Assembly: GCA_015058265.1 (NCBI GenBank)
Contig: SVCR01000063.1
Location: 1-8,374, forward strand
DNA: 8,374 nucleotides
DNA from: Clostridiales bacterium
GTDB lineage: Bacteria > Bacillota_A > Clostridia > Peptostreptococcales > Anaerovoracaceae
Direction of reading: 5' to 3'
Shown here: positions 1-7,507 of the stretch, in pieces
Layout of the letters: each line of letters starts with the position of its first letter
Numbering within the stretch: the first letter of the stretch is position 1
Made by a program: the position numbers and the translations under genes
Notes under the pieces: generated by a model
What the model was told of the DNA's origin: nothing
Databases searched by the model: none
Seen by the model: only the letters and a program-made list of their open reading frames with translations

Positions 1-2245
1 GAGTACTTCCTCTCATCTTCTCCTTACGGTTAGCTGCTATCTCTCTTGCAGTCTTGTCATCCCTGACGACATTGAATGCATCACCGGCAGCCGGTACATC
101 TGAAAGACCGAGGATCTCGACAGCTGTAGCCGGACCTGCTTTGCGGATCGGCTTACCCTTGAAGTCTGTCATTACTCTGATCTTACCGGATGTAGTTCCG
201 GCAACTACGCTCTGACCGCTCTTGAGTGTTCCGTTGCTTACGAGAAGTGTAGCGACAGGACCCTTGGTCTTGTCCAGTCTCGCCTCGATTACTGTACCGA
301 GAGCAAGTCTGTCCGGATTAGCCTTGAGTTCGAGCACTTCTGCCTGAAGCAGGATCATCTCGAGAAGATCCGTGATACCTTCACCCTTCTTAGCTGATAC
401 AGGTACGGAAATAACATCTCCGCCCCAATCCTCAACGAGGATGCCGTGCTCTGTGAGTTCCTGCTTTACTCTGTCAGGATTAGCGCCCGGTTTATCCATC
501 TTGTTGATAGCTACGATGATAGGTACACCTGCTGCTTTGGCATGGCTGATCGACTCAACAGTCTGAGGCATTACGCCGTCATCAGCCGCTACAACGAGTA
601 CAGCTATATCTGTTACCTGCGCACCTCTCGCACGCATAGTCGTGAATGCTTCGTGACCCGGTGTATCGAGGAATACGATCTTCTTGCCGTTGATCTCTAC
701 CTCAGAAGCACCGATGTGCTGTGTGATACCGCCGGACTCTCCTGCTGTTACGTTAGTGTTACGGATAGCATCGAGCAGTGATGTCTTACCATGGTCAACG
801 TGTCCCATGACCGTGATGATAGGCGGACGAGGCTGGAGTTCATTCTCGCTGTCCTCGTGTGTATCGATGCCCGGCTCTTCGATTTCAGGCTCTTCCTCGG
901 TAACTACGATGTTCAGTCCGAGATCCTCCGCGAGCATCTCGATCGCGTCTTTATCAAGTGACTGGTTGATAGTAGCCATAACACCCATCTGCATCATGGA
1001 CATGATGATCTTGCTGACACTGATCTCAGCCTGCTCGCTGAGTCCGGCAACAGTGATAGGCGCTGTTACAGCGATAGTGCCCTCAGGGAGGAGTTCCTCG
1101 ACTGTCGGCTCTTCAACTGTCTTGGTCTTATATTTCTTCTTATGGCGTTCCTGCTTCTCAAGAGCTCTCTCGTCATAGATATTGTTATTGTTGTTATTGC
1201 GGCGTCCGCCAGGGCCGTCTTCTCTTCTGTCGAATCTGGACTGCTTATCTCTGTCCTTATTATCGAAGAATTTCTTGCTCTTGCCCTTTGATGCCTTGCC
1301 GCTTCCTGCCGAAGCAGAAGCCGGAGCAGCATCTCTCTGGCCGGAACCTTTCGGCGATCTTCTTGTTTCTTCGCCGGAAGCAGATTTGTTTCTGTTGTTC
1401 CTGTTTTCCTTGCTGTCCTTACCATCCTTGCGGTCGTCTTTGGATCTCGACTGCTTGCGGCCGTCCTTACCGCCCTTCTGATCCTTGCTGTCAGAAGTCT
1501 TGCCCCATCTTTCCTGCTGACGTCTCCTGAGTTCCTCAGCCTTCTTCTTCTCTGTAGCGGCATCGGAAATCTTCTTGAACCTCATAGGCTTGTTAGGCGC
1601 ATTGACATACTCCTCTTCTTCCTGAGCAGGTTCAGCTTTTTTCTCAGATGCGGCTTCTTCAGACTTAACTTCCGGAGCTGCTGCCTCCTTCTCAGGCGCC
1701 TTTTCTTCCGCTTCAGGAGCAGCTGCATGCTCTTCAGAAGTCTCAGCCGGTTTTTCTTCAACGGATGCTGCAGGTTCTTCAGCAGCAACAGTGTCTTCAG
1801 CCGGTGTGTTGACTTCAGCCGGCTTGTCAGCTTCAGATACGACCTCTTCCTGCTTCTGATCCGCTTCTTCCTGCACAGCAGGAGCCTCCGCTGCAGTATT
1901 CACTTCAGCGGTCTTCTCTTCAGCGACCTCAGCTACAGGTGCTTCTCCGGCCTCAGCTGCCTCAGTCTCTGCTGCATGAGCCTCCTCATTCTGAGCAGAC
2001 TTTGCAGGAACGACAGGCTTTCTCGGGATCACCGGTCTGCCCATCGGCCTCGGTCTGGAAGCAGCCTTAGATGATCCGGCATTGCCTCTCATCATATTGA
2101 TAGTGCTTTCCAACCTGCCGGCATCGACATCATTGATCGCGCTTGAAGCGCTCTTGATCTCGATACCCATCTTAGCAGCATAATCTTTAAGTTCCTGTAA
2201 TGTGATGTCAAGTTCTTTGGTCAGTTCACTAACTTTTTTTGACAT
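1..2245 (-). CDS. infB: Translation initiation factor IF-2 (3' end outside window)
   Basis: This GTPase places initiator fMet-tRNA on the 30S subunit and promotes 50S joining; it acts in the cytoplasm. 748 codons are visible; the C-terminal fMet-tRNA-binding domains lie beyond the window start. In order: an IF2_N-type domain at about 1-52; an Ala/Glu-rich acidic linker at about 87-212; a Lys/Arg/Asp/Gly-rich basic linker at about 220-375 with six consecutive Asn at 350-355; a second IF2_N domain at about 384-450; and the G domain. The G domain shows GHVDHGKTS (481-489, P-loop), DTPGH (527-531, with the catalytic-type His531), NKMD (581-584) and SAKKG (617-621). Beta-barrel domain II follows from about 647. 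The start at 2245 has an AAGGAGGG Shine-Dalgarno site 5 nt upstream. Another ATG at 2249 is out of frame and stops after six codons. The gene lies 11 bp after rnpM. Identification is certain; only the linker is unusual. Confidence 0.98.
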   Translation of the reverse strand, partial: MSKKVSELTKELDITLQELKDYAAKMGIEIKSASSAINDVDAGRLESTINMMRGNAGSSKAASRPRPMGRPVIPRKPVVPAKSAQNEEAHAAETEAAEAGEAPVAEVAEEKTAEVNTAAEAPAVQEEADQKQEEVVSEADKPAEVNTPAEDTVAAEEPAASVEEKPAETSEEHAAAPEAEEKAPEKEAAAPEVKSEEAASEKKAEPAQEEEEYVNAPNKPMRFKKISDAATEKKKAEELRRRQQERWGKTSDSKDQKGGKDGRKQSRSKDDRKDGKDSKENRNNRNKSASGEETRRSPKGSGQRDAAPASASAGSGKASKGKSKKFFDNKDRDKQSRFDRREDGPGGRRNNNNNNIYDERALEKQERHKKKYKTKTVEEPTVEELLPEGTIAVTAPITVAGLSEQAEISVSKIIMSMMQMGVMATINQSLDKDAIEMLAEDLGLNIVVTEEEPEIEEPGIDTHEDSENELQPRPPIITVMGHVDHGKTSLLDAIRNTNVTAGESGGITQHIGASEVEINGKKIVFLDTPGHEAFTTMRARGAQVTDIAVLVVAADDGVMPQTVESISHAKAAGVPIIVAINKMDKPGANPDRVKQELTEHGILVEDWGGDVISVPVSAKKGEGITDLLEMILLQAEVLELKANPDRLALGTVIEARLDKTKGPVATLLVSNGTLKSGQSVVAGTTSGKIRVMTDFKGKPIRKAGPATAVEILGLSDVPAAGDAFNVVRDDKTAREIAANRKEKMRGST

Positions 2246-2250
2246 TCATA

Positions 2251-2258
2251 CCCTCCTT
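2251..2258 (-). promoter_or_regulatory. Shine-Dalgarno site of infB overlapping the rnpM stop
   Basis: AAGGAGGG on the minus strand, 5 nt before the infB ATG at 2245. It overlaps the rnpM TAA stop (2257..2259), which favours translational coupling. It decides the infB start: the competing ATG at 2249 would lie only 1 nt from the site and opens a six-codon frame. Confidence 0.85.
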
Positions 2259-2529
2259 AGTTAATACCGGATACTGCACCGATAATTTTACGTACCTCTT
2301 CTATATCTATCTTTGACTTGCAAATGCGGTTGAAGGCCTTCTTCTTGAAAGCTTTCTCTATGCATTCTTCATTCCTGCACAGATAGAAGCCTCGCCCTTC
2401 ATTCTTAGTGCCGCAATCCGCTGTGATCTCGGTTCCGACAGCCGTAAACCTCATCAGTTCTCTCTGAGGTTTAGACTGCATGCAGCCGATACATCTACGC
2501 ATCGGCTCCGTCGTCTGATGTCTCCTCAA
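2257..2529 (-). CDS. rnpM: RNase P modulator RnpM (YlxR family)
   Basis: A small basic protein of the YlxR family, 90 aa from a TTG start. The Bacillus subtilis member is reported to bind RNase P RNA and was renamed RnpM, so a role in RNA binding or tRNA maturation is expected from the family. Visible family features are PMRRCIGC (residues 9-16, including a CxxC), ELMRF (24-28), the conserved GRGFYLC stretch (45-51) and a basic segment KAFKKKAFNR (59-68). Six cysteines (13, 16, 39, 51, 56, 70) are more than many relatives carry, and a metal site is conceivable. The start is ambiguous. TTG at 2529 has AAGAGG 9 nt upstream and keeps the conserved P-x-R before the first Cys, with a 35-bp overlap with nusA. 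ATG at 2502 gives 81 aa and an 8-bp overlap, but has GGAG only 3 nt away. I prefer TTG. Confidence 0.93.
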   Translation of the reverse strand: MRRHQTTEPMRRCIGCMQSKPQRELMRFTAVGTEITADCGTKNEGRGFYLCRNEECIEKAFKKKAFNRICKSKIDIEEVRKIIGAVSGIN

Positions 2530-3619
2530 TTACGCCGACCTCTTCCTCATAATCACTGTCTTCGTACTCATCAAAGGCAAAGCCCATCTCTCTGAGCTGC
2601 TGATTGCTCTTGATATCTATCTTCCATCCGCTGACTCTTGCTGCAAGTCTTACGTTCTGGCCCTCTCTTCCGATAGCCAGTGAGAGCTGCTGTTCAGGTA
2701 CTACTGCTGTAGCGGATTTCTCATCCTCGTTGATGTATACACCTTCAACGATCGCAGGTCTCAGGACGTTGCTGATGAATACAGCCGGATCCTCATCCCA
2801 TACGATGATATCGATCTTCTCGCCGAAGAGCTCATCTGCGATTGCCTGTACTCTGGCGCCGCGGTTACCGACACATGATCCTACAGGGTCTACGTTAACA
2901 TCGCTTGAATAAACTGCGATCTTGGTGCGGGAGCCGGCTTCTCTTGCGATGCCCTTGATCTCCACGGTTCCGTCTGCGATCTCAGGGATCTCAAGCTCGA
3001 AGAGACCTCTTACAAGTCCCGGATGTGATCTGGACAGGAGGACCTGAGGTCCCTTGTTGTCCTTCTTGACATCCATAACGTATACTTTGATTCTGTCACC
3101 AGGCTTGAAGGACTCGGTCCTTACCTGCTCAGAAGCAGGAATCCTGCCCTCTGTTCTGCCGAGGGAGACGAGCATTGTATTGTTGCTGATCCTCTCGACC
3201 TTACCTGTGACGATCTGTCCCTTCTTATCGATGAACTCGTTATATGAGTTGATCCTCTCAGCCTCTTTATTCTTCTGTACGAACACCTGCTTAGCGCCCT
3301 GTGCAGCGATACGGTTGAAGTCCTTAGGATCGATCTCGAATTCTACGATGTCGCCGAGCTCATATCCGTCATATATCTCATGGGCTTCCTCAAGTGACAT
3401 CTGAGTCATGTCGTTCCAGACCTCTTCTACGACCTCAAGTCCCATCAGGACTGTGACATCGCCGGTCTCAAGATCGACCTCAACTCTGACATTTGATTCT
3501 CCGTAATTCTTCTTGTATGCGTTCTCGATTGAATCCTTGATTGCACTGATGATCTCTTCATCCGAAAGATTCTTCTCTTTCTTAAGATCTGCAAACGCAT
3601 CCAGAAATTCTTTGTTCAT
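2495..3619 (-). CDS. nusA: Transcription termination/antitermination factor NusA
   Basis: NusA binds RNA polymerase near the RNA exit channel and modulates pausing, intrinsic termination and antitermination. The 374 aa match the length of Firmicutes NusA, which lacks the C-terminal acidic repeats of enterics. Domains: an N-terminal polymerase-binding domain at about 1-125; an S1 RNA-binding domain at about 133-197 (including GQIVTGKVERI and LGRTEGRIP); KH1 with the GxxG loop GNRG at 251-254 in the context VDPVGSCVGNRG; and KH2 with GREG at 317-320 in the context LSLAIGREGQNVRLAARVSGW. The last 25 residues are strongly acidic (EDSDYEEE and on to the end). The ATG at 3619 has GGGGAGG a few bases upstream. 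The gene sits 11 bp after rimP and overlaps rnpM. NusA commonly feeds back on its own operon, which is relevant to the leader hairpin before rimP. Confidence 0.98.
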   Translation of the reverse strand: MNKEFLDAFADLKKEKNLSDEEIISAIKDSIENAYKKNYGESNVRVEVDLETGDVTVLMGLEVVEEVWNDMTQMSLEEAHEIYDGYELGDIVEFEIDPKDFNRIAAQGAKQVFVQKNKEAERINSYNEFIDKKGQIVTGKVERISNNTMLVSLGRTEGRIPASEQVRTESFKPGDRIKVYVMDVKKDNKGPQVLLSRSHPGLVRGLFELEIPEIADGTVEIKGIAREAGSRTKIAVYSSDVNVDPVGSCVGNRGARVQAIADELFGEKIDIIVWDEDPAVFISNVLRPAIVEGVYINEDEKSATAVVPEQQLSLAIGREGQNVRLAARVSGWKIDIKSNQQLREMGFAFDEYEDSDYEEEVGVIEETSDDGADA

Positions 3620-3630
3620 CGTTTCCTCCC

Positions 3631-4107
3631 CTAGAATACTACTGCTAAATTTATCTTGGAGATCTTCTTAGCCGGTATATCCAGCTTATCTCCGTTGACC
3701 TCAATGGTAACTGTATCGCCGTCTTTTCCTACCAGTGTGCCTTCTATGTACTTGCTGCCGCTGATAGGCTCATATGTCCTGACTTCTACCGCTCTTCCGG
3801 CAAATCTCTCATAATCCGATTCGCGGATGAGTTCTCTGTCAAGTCCGGGTGAGCTCACTTCGAGATTGTAGCTCCTCTCTATGAGATCCAGCTCATCGAG
3901 CTTGTCGCTGAGATATCTCGTTACCTCCTCGCATTCCTCGATGCTGACATATTCCTGTTCCGATCCTGCCGGCTTGTCCAGGAATACGCGTAGTATCCAT
4001 GCAGGACCTTCCTTCTTATATGTGATCCTGTAGATCTCCAGATCTCTGTCTGCAAGGTGCTCTTCAAGTATCGCGCTCACCTTAGCTGATACATCTTCTT
4101 TCGCCAT
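3631..4107 (-). CDS. rimP: Ribosome maturation factor RimP
   Basis: RimP assists late assembly of the 30S ribosomal subunit, in particular its S12-containing region, in the cytoplasm. The 158-aa product has the usual length and two-domain plan. The N-terminal alpha/beta domain (about 1-92) includes the acidic helix SIEECEEVTRYLSDKLDE and ends in the family signature LEVSSPGLDR (82-91). A C-terminal Sm-like beta-barrel follows (about 95-158; GTLVGKDGDTVTIEVNG then IPAKKISKINL). The ATG at 4107 has AGAGG about 8 nt upstream. It is the first gene of the operon, with a promoter and a hairpin leader directly upstream and nusA 11 bp downstream. Confidence 0.97.
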   Translation of the reverse strand: MAKEDVSAKVSAILEEHLADRDLEIYRITYKKEGPAWILRVFLDKPAGSEQEYVSIEECEEVTRYLSDKLDELDLIERSYNLEVSSPGLDRELIRESDYERFAGRAVEVRTYEPISGSKYIEGTLVGKDGDTVTIEVNGDKLDIPAKKISKINLAVVF

Positions 4108-4146
4108 TGTTCTTGCCTCTGTCTGTCAAAAAATGCCATACATAAG

Positions 4147-4174
4147 CGAAAGAGTGGGATGACCCACTCTTTCG
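4147..4174 (-). promoter_or_regulatory. Leader hairpin upstream of rimP
   Basis: A perfect 12-bp inverted repeat (CGAAAGAGTGGG paired with CCCACTCTTTCG) closes a 4-nt loop. It lies about 15 nt downstream of the predicted start of transcription and 39 nt before the rimP ATG. A run of six T on the minus strand (4128..4133) follows only after 13 nt, so it is not a canonical intrinsic terminator. It could be a leader attenuator, an RNA-stability element or a protein-binding site. The structure is seen directly; the function is inferred. Confidence 0.7.
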
Positions 4175-4195
4175 AAGTTATAGCTTACTTTGTTA

Positions 4196-4224
4196 TATAT
4201 AACACTAATCGCTTGTAATTGCAA
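4196..4224 (-). promoter_or_regulatory. Predicted sigma-A promoter of the rimP-nusA-rnpM-infB operon
   Basis: On the minus strand, TTGCAA (4219..4224) and TATATA (4196..4201) are separated by exactly 17 bp. TG sits one base before the -10 (4203..4204), forming an extended -10. An A6 tract (4227..4232) directly upstream of the -35 could act as an UP element. The expected start of transcription is near 4189, which gives a leader of about 80 nt. The match is based on consensus only. Confidence 0.65.
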
Positions 4225-4237
4225 GCTTTTTTCATTT

Positions 4238-4258
4238 CGGGGCTCGTGCTTAGCCCCG
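4238..4258 (-). terminator. Possible end-of-operon hairpin after the GtrA-like gene (no T-tract)
   Basis: A 7-bp GC-rich stem (CGGGGCT / AGCCCCG) with a 7-nt loop, 38 bp past the stop of the GtrA-like gene and just before the rimP promoter. Position and GC content suit a terminator of the glycan operon, but an A-tract, not a T-tract, follows on the minus strand. Termination here would be weak or need a factor; read-through into rimP is possible. The rest of the 4108..4296 gap holds only the rimP promoter and leader. Confidence 0.3.
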
Positions 4259-4296
4259 GTGCGCGAGCTTATCTCTTAAGCATCGGCCCTTGATCC

Positions 4297-4722
4297 CTAG
4301 TGCTTATCGTAATTGCTGCTGAACGCGAAGAGCCTCTGTCCCAGATAGTTGAAGCTGGTGAAAAGCACCATGCCTATCAGCATCGCGATGTTAGTCTGCA
4401 AACGCTCACCCAGTCCCGCGAGAGCCCACATAGCCAGCGGCTTGGCGATGCCGAATGCCAGGAAATAGCATGTCGCGATGTTCAGAGCAAAGCGGAAGAG
4501 CTGGCTCCAGGACCAGCCTTTCTTCTCGAATGTAAAATACTTATTCAGGAAAAAGCTCATTATACTGGTGAGGAAATAGTTCGCGCCGGAAGAGACCCAA
4601 TACGAACAATGGGCGAGATTATACAAGCCGAACATGATAGCACTTCCTACCAGAGTGTTTATCACCCCGACAATTATGAACTTCAGTAATTTGATATCTA
4701 TAAGTGAAAGTATCTTCTTCAC
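4297..4722 (-). CDS. GtrA-family membrane protein (putative polyprenyl-phosphate-sugar flippase)
   Basis: A 141-aa, four-helix membrane protein of the GtrA family (helices at about 13-35, 42-61, 77-97 and 108-128). GtrA proteins are thought to flip undecaprenyl-phosphate-linked sugars across the cytoplasmic membrane. Family marks are KFIIVGVINT (14-23), SFFLNKYFTF (56-65), FRFALN (76-81) and FNYLGQRLFAF (124-134). The start is GTG at 4722, with GAGGTG 5 nt upstream. It lies 43 bp after the GT-C-like gene and is the last gene of the cassette. Its context with a GtrB-like transferase and a GT-C-like protein supports flipping of the lipid-linked sugar. Sugar identity cannot be read from the sequence, and flipping is still inferred for much of the family. 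Confidence 0.88.
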   Translation of the reverse strand: MKKILSLIDIKLLKFIIVGVINTLVGSAIMFGLYNLAHCSYWVSSGANYFLTSIMSFFLNKYFTFEKKGWSWSQLFRFALNIATCYFLAFGIAKPLAMWALAGLGERLQTNIAMLIGMVLFTSFNYLGQRLFAFSSNYDKH

Positions 4723-4765
4723 TCAGTCACCTCAAGTATCTCTATAACCGTGAGCTGTCCACGGA

Positions 4766-6526
4766 TCACTTCTTCTTTGCTACGATGCGGTAGACATCGT
4801 AAGGACCGATCTTCTTCACTTTTTCCGCTTTCGCATTCTTGTTATACCAGGTCCTCAGATAATCCACTGTCAGATCGATTTTGTCATCCACCAGATATAC
4901 ACTGTCGCTGTTGATCATATCCCTGTATGGATTCTTCACATTATAGCTGTCGAGGATCGATGTGTAGACCGGAGTCGCAGCTGTCCATCCTCCCATGCCA
5001 TAGATATTATCGCCCATGCAGTAAGGCGCCTGTTCGAGGGCATTATATGCCTTATGGAATGATACCAGTCCCACCTTGGTGAGATACAGATGATCATGAT
5101 CGGAGTGCATCTCCTCTATGACCGCCTTCTCTTCTGCTATCTCAGCCCGCTTGTCATCAGTGTGTATTCTCCAGTTATCATCCCAGACCGTTACCGTCCA
5201 CTTAGCGACGAGCAGGAGCATTATCAGGCCCAAAGCGATCGCACGTTTAGCCGTATCGGACCGGTACAGCCAGAGAACGAGAACCGAGAACGCGAACCAT
5301 ATGCAGACATCCACACGGTGCAGGAGGAATCTCTCTATATAGAACATATATCCATAGAGGCCCAAAGCGACTACAGCGCCGTATATCAGTGTCAGGAATT
5401 CGCGGATGCCATGACGGCCGCAGATCAGCCAGCCTAATGCTATCAGCAGAAATGCCCTGAATACCTTCTTAGTCTTCAGGCCTTCATAGAGCTGCTTCAG
5501 GAATGACTTGAAGAATTCCTTGTTTACTTCAGGATGATGCTTCCACGCGGCTATCTCTCTGTAGACGTCCATATTGAACTTCTCAGGATCCTGGATGTTC
5601 CAGCTGTGGAGCAAATGAAAAGCTGTTTCATCTATGCCAAGCTCAAGGTACTTCTCTTCGTTCTCCTCGAACGGCGGCAGCCCAAAATCCGTTACCTCAG
5701 TACGGATCTCATTGTATTCAATGTATTCCTTCCAATCGTCGGATGTATAGTGAGCTTTGTCCATCGCCAGAAGTCCGAAAGCACCTCCGAGGACCATCAC
5801 GGCAGCAACAGATGCAATGACCAGCTTGTGCTTTACATATACACCTTCAGTGTTGTGTTCAGCCGCGTGTTTAGGCGCCTGCTCCAATGCAGCACTATCA
5901 TTGCTCCCATAAGCATCCTTACCGTCCTTATGCTCTGTAAGCCACAGAACATAATACAGCACGAGCATAGAGAAGATGCCAACAGTAGCTAAGAACTGCT
6001 GGAAGCGATACATCGAAGAGATCCAGCACAGAAGCAGCCCAATAAGAATAACAAAATAGGATTCTTTGCGGGAAAACAATTCACCGAAGATAAGCGCCAA
6101 TCCTGCAACTGCGGCAAATCCGGCGGTTTTGGTGTACTGGATCTGGATATATCCATCGTACTCGTACAGCGCCAGAAGTCCTATGATCAGCGGAAGATAG
6201 GCGGTGTTCCGGAGCAGCTTCATGAGAACACATGCAACTGCTGTGAAAGATATGAATAAAACAACATACTGCAATACTGCAGTCCATGGGATCCCGGGAG
6301 CATATCTGAACAGCCGGGTCAGAAGAAGTCCCCAATAATAATTGGTGTATATCAGATGCGGATCCCGGACTCCTCTGATGCCGCTGGCAATGGCATTGAT
6401 CCCGGAATCATCGCTGGTCTCATAGCACGGATAATACAGGAGCATGTAGACAGCCAGCAGCACAGCGTTGATTGCAAGAGCAGCGAGTATACGCTTTGCC
6501 CTGCTGTCAATCCATCTTGTCTGCAT
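4766..6526 (-). CDS. Polytopic GT-C-like membrane protein, putative polyprenyl-phosphate-sugar-dependent glycosyltransferase
   Basis: A 586-aa protein with about twelve predicted membrane helices (roughly 12-31, 59-75, 82-104, 108-122, 133-150, 156-173, 177-196, 233-254, 356-370, 376-394, 404-421, 427-443). A soluble loop lies at about 255-355, and a C-terminal domain of about 140 residues lies outside the membrane. The first loop carries YETSDDSGINAIASG (35-49). An acidic pair in the first external loop is the usual mark of GT-C enzymes, which use a lipid-phosphate sugar as donor. The large loop has YNEIR (271-275), then DFGLPP and LHSWN (306-310), which I recall as recurring in uncharacterised clostridial membrane proteins next to gtrA/gtrB genes. 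Residues 200-228 form a hydrophilic, probably cytoplasmic linker. The ATG at 6526 has GGGAGGT upstream and overlaps the transferase gene by 20 bp. Function rests on topology, motif and neighbours; donor and acceptor are unknown. Confidence 0.75.
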   Translation of the reverse strand: MQTRWIDSRAKRILAALAINAVLLAVYMLLYYPCYETSDDSGINAIASGIRGVRDPHLIYTNYYWGLLLTRLFRYAPGIPWTAVLQYVVLFISFTAVACVLMKLLRNTAYLPLIIGLLALYEYDGYIQIQYTKTAGFAAVAGLALIFGELFSRKESYFVILIGLLLCWISSMYRFQQFLATVGIFSMLVLYYVLWLTEHKDGKDAYGSNDSAALEQAPKHAAEHNTEGVYVKHKLVIASVAAVMVLGGAFGLLAMDKAHYTSDDWKEYIEYNEIRTEVTDFGLPPFEENEEKYLELGIDETAFHLLHSWNIQDPEKFNMDVYREIAAWKHHPEVNKEFFKSFLKQLYEGLKTKKVFRAFLLIALGWLICGRHGIREFLTLIYGAVVALGLYGYMFYIERFLLHRVDVCIWFAFSVLVLWLYRSDTAKRAIALGLIMLLLVAKWTVTVWDDNWRIHTDDKRAEIAEEKAVIEEMHSDHDHLYLTKVGLVSFHKAYNALEQAPYCMGDNIYGMGGWTAATPVYTSILDSYNVKNPYRDMINSDSVYLVDDKIDLTVDYLRTWYNKNAKAEKVKKIGPYDVYRIVAKKK

Positions 6527-7493
6527 CCTGCTTACCTCCCGTCAAGAATTCATCGATAAAATATCTCGGACGTTTTTTCGTCTCAATATAAGCCCTGCCG
6601 ACATACTCTCCCACCAATCCGATCGAGAATATCCCGATGCCTCCGAGCAGCCAGATACTGACCAGAATGGAGGACCATCCTGAAACGGTATTGCCGTGGA
6701 AATAATCCCAGAGGATATGGATCATCATGAGCCCGCTGATACACAGGATGACAAATCCCATAATGAATACCAGATGGATCGGCCTTATGGTGAAAGATGT
6801 GATGCCGTCCATGGCGAGAGTCACCATTTTCTTCATAGTGAATTTGGACTCTCCCGCGGTGCGTTCCTTGACTTCGAATTCAACAGTAGAATGCTGATAA
6901 CCAAGCGTCGGGATTATACCGCGCAGAAAGAGATTCCTCTCTCCGTACTGCATCAATGAATCCAGTGCGCGATTAGAAAGGAGTCTGTAATCAGCATGAT
7001 TAGGAGTGATCTCACAGCCCATCCAGTTCATGATCTTGTAATACATGGAGGCTGTGGTCTTTTTCATGAAACCGTCCGTATCTCTTGAAGAACGGACACC
7101 TATCACGATATCTGAACCTTCGCGATATTGCTGAAGGAAACGAGGGATGGCATAGATATCCTGCTGCAGATCCGCGTCTATGGTTATAACGGCTTCCGCG
7201 CCCTGCTCGAGCGCTTTCTCCATGCCGGCATAGAGAGCAGTCTGCATTCCTTCATTGCGTGACAGCTTGATCCCCTCGACCCTATAGTCACTCTTATGAC
7301 CTTCGGAGATGAGCTCCCAGGTCCTGTCTTTCGATCCGTCATCGACGATCAGGATCCTGCTTCTCTCATCTATTTCCTTATCAGCAGTCAGAGTATCATA
7401 GTAATCCAGCAGGATCTTGATATTCTGCTCCAGTACTTCCTCCTCGTTATACGCGGGAAGGACCAAGTACAGTAAAACTTCTTTCTTATCCAT
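6507..7493 (-). CDS. GtrB/ArnC/DPM1-like polyprenyl-phosphate glycosyltransferase (GT2)
   Basis: A 328-aa family 2 glycosyltransferase expected to move a sugar from a nucleotide donor to undecaprenyl phosphate on the inner face of the membrane. The GT-A domain (about 1-230) shows PAYNEEE (13-19), IVDDGSKDRT (49-58), RNEGMQTALYAGM (79-91), the metal-binding DAD in TIDADLQQ (106-108), VIGVRSSRDTDGFMKK (130-145), ADYRLLS (167-173) and RTAGESKF (211-218). Two C-terminal membrane helices follow (about 238-260 and 274-296), then a basic tail. This is the layout of GtrB, ArnC and YkoT-like enzymes. The ATG at 7493 has AGAGG only 3 nt away, so initiation may be modest; it lies 14 bp after the deacetylase gene. 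The 3' end overlaps the GT-C-like gene by 20 bp. The family is firm; sugar specificity (glucose, GlcNAc, GalNAc, Ara4N-type) is not determined. Confidence 0.93.
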   Translation of the reverse strand: MDKKEVLLYLVLPAYNEEEVLEQNIKILLDYYDTLTADKEIDERSRILIVDDGSKDRTWELISEGHKSDYRVEGIKLSRNEGMQTALYAGMEKALEQGAEAVITIDADLQQDIYAIPRFLQQYREGSDIVIGVRSSRDTDGFMKKTTASMYYKIMNWMGCEITPNHADYRLLSNRALDSLMQYGERNLFLRGIIPTLGYQHSTVEFEVKERTAGESKFTMKKMVTLAMDGITSFTIRPIHLVFIMGFVILCISGLMMIHILWDYFHGNTVSGWSSILVSIWLLGGIGIFSIGLVGEYVGRAYIETKKRPRYFIDEFLTGGKQDADKMD

Positions 7494-7507
7494 TTGCCTC
7501 TTAATTC

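Noticed and set aside
1066..1563. 165-codon minus-strand frame, very Arg-rich, and several overlapping Leu/Ser-rich plus-strand frames at 684..2074
   Set aside because: They are shadows of infB. The composition follows from reading its Glu/Ala/Lys-rich linker in other frames, and they show no family motifs.
2232..2249. ATG at 2249 opening a six-codon mini-frame over the infB start
   Set aside because: Only 1 nt separates it from the Shine-Dalgarno site, so it is unlikely to be used; it looks like chance overlap.
4211..4232. Plus-strand hairpin GCTTG...CAAGC followed by six T, resembling an intrinsic terminator
   Set aside because: The stem is only 5-6 bp and no plus-strand gene precedes it. 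The same bases are explained by the -35 box and upstream A-tract of the rimP promoter on the minus strand.
4263..4309. Short direct repeats of GCTTATC near the end of the GtrA-like gene
   Set aside because: Only 7 bp, two copies, one of them inside the coding region; not above chance.
5534..5992. 152-codon plus-strand frame inside the GT-C-like gene
   Set aside because: It is antisense to a well-supported membrane protein gene, has no recognisable domain, and has no clear ribosome-binding site.
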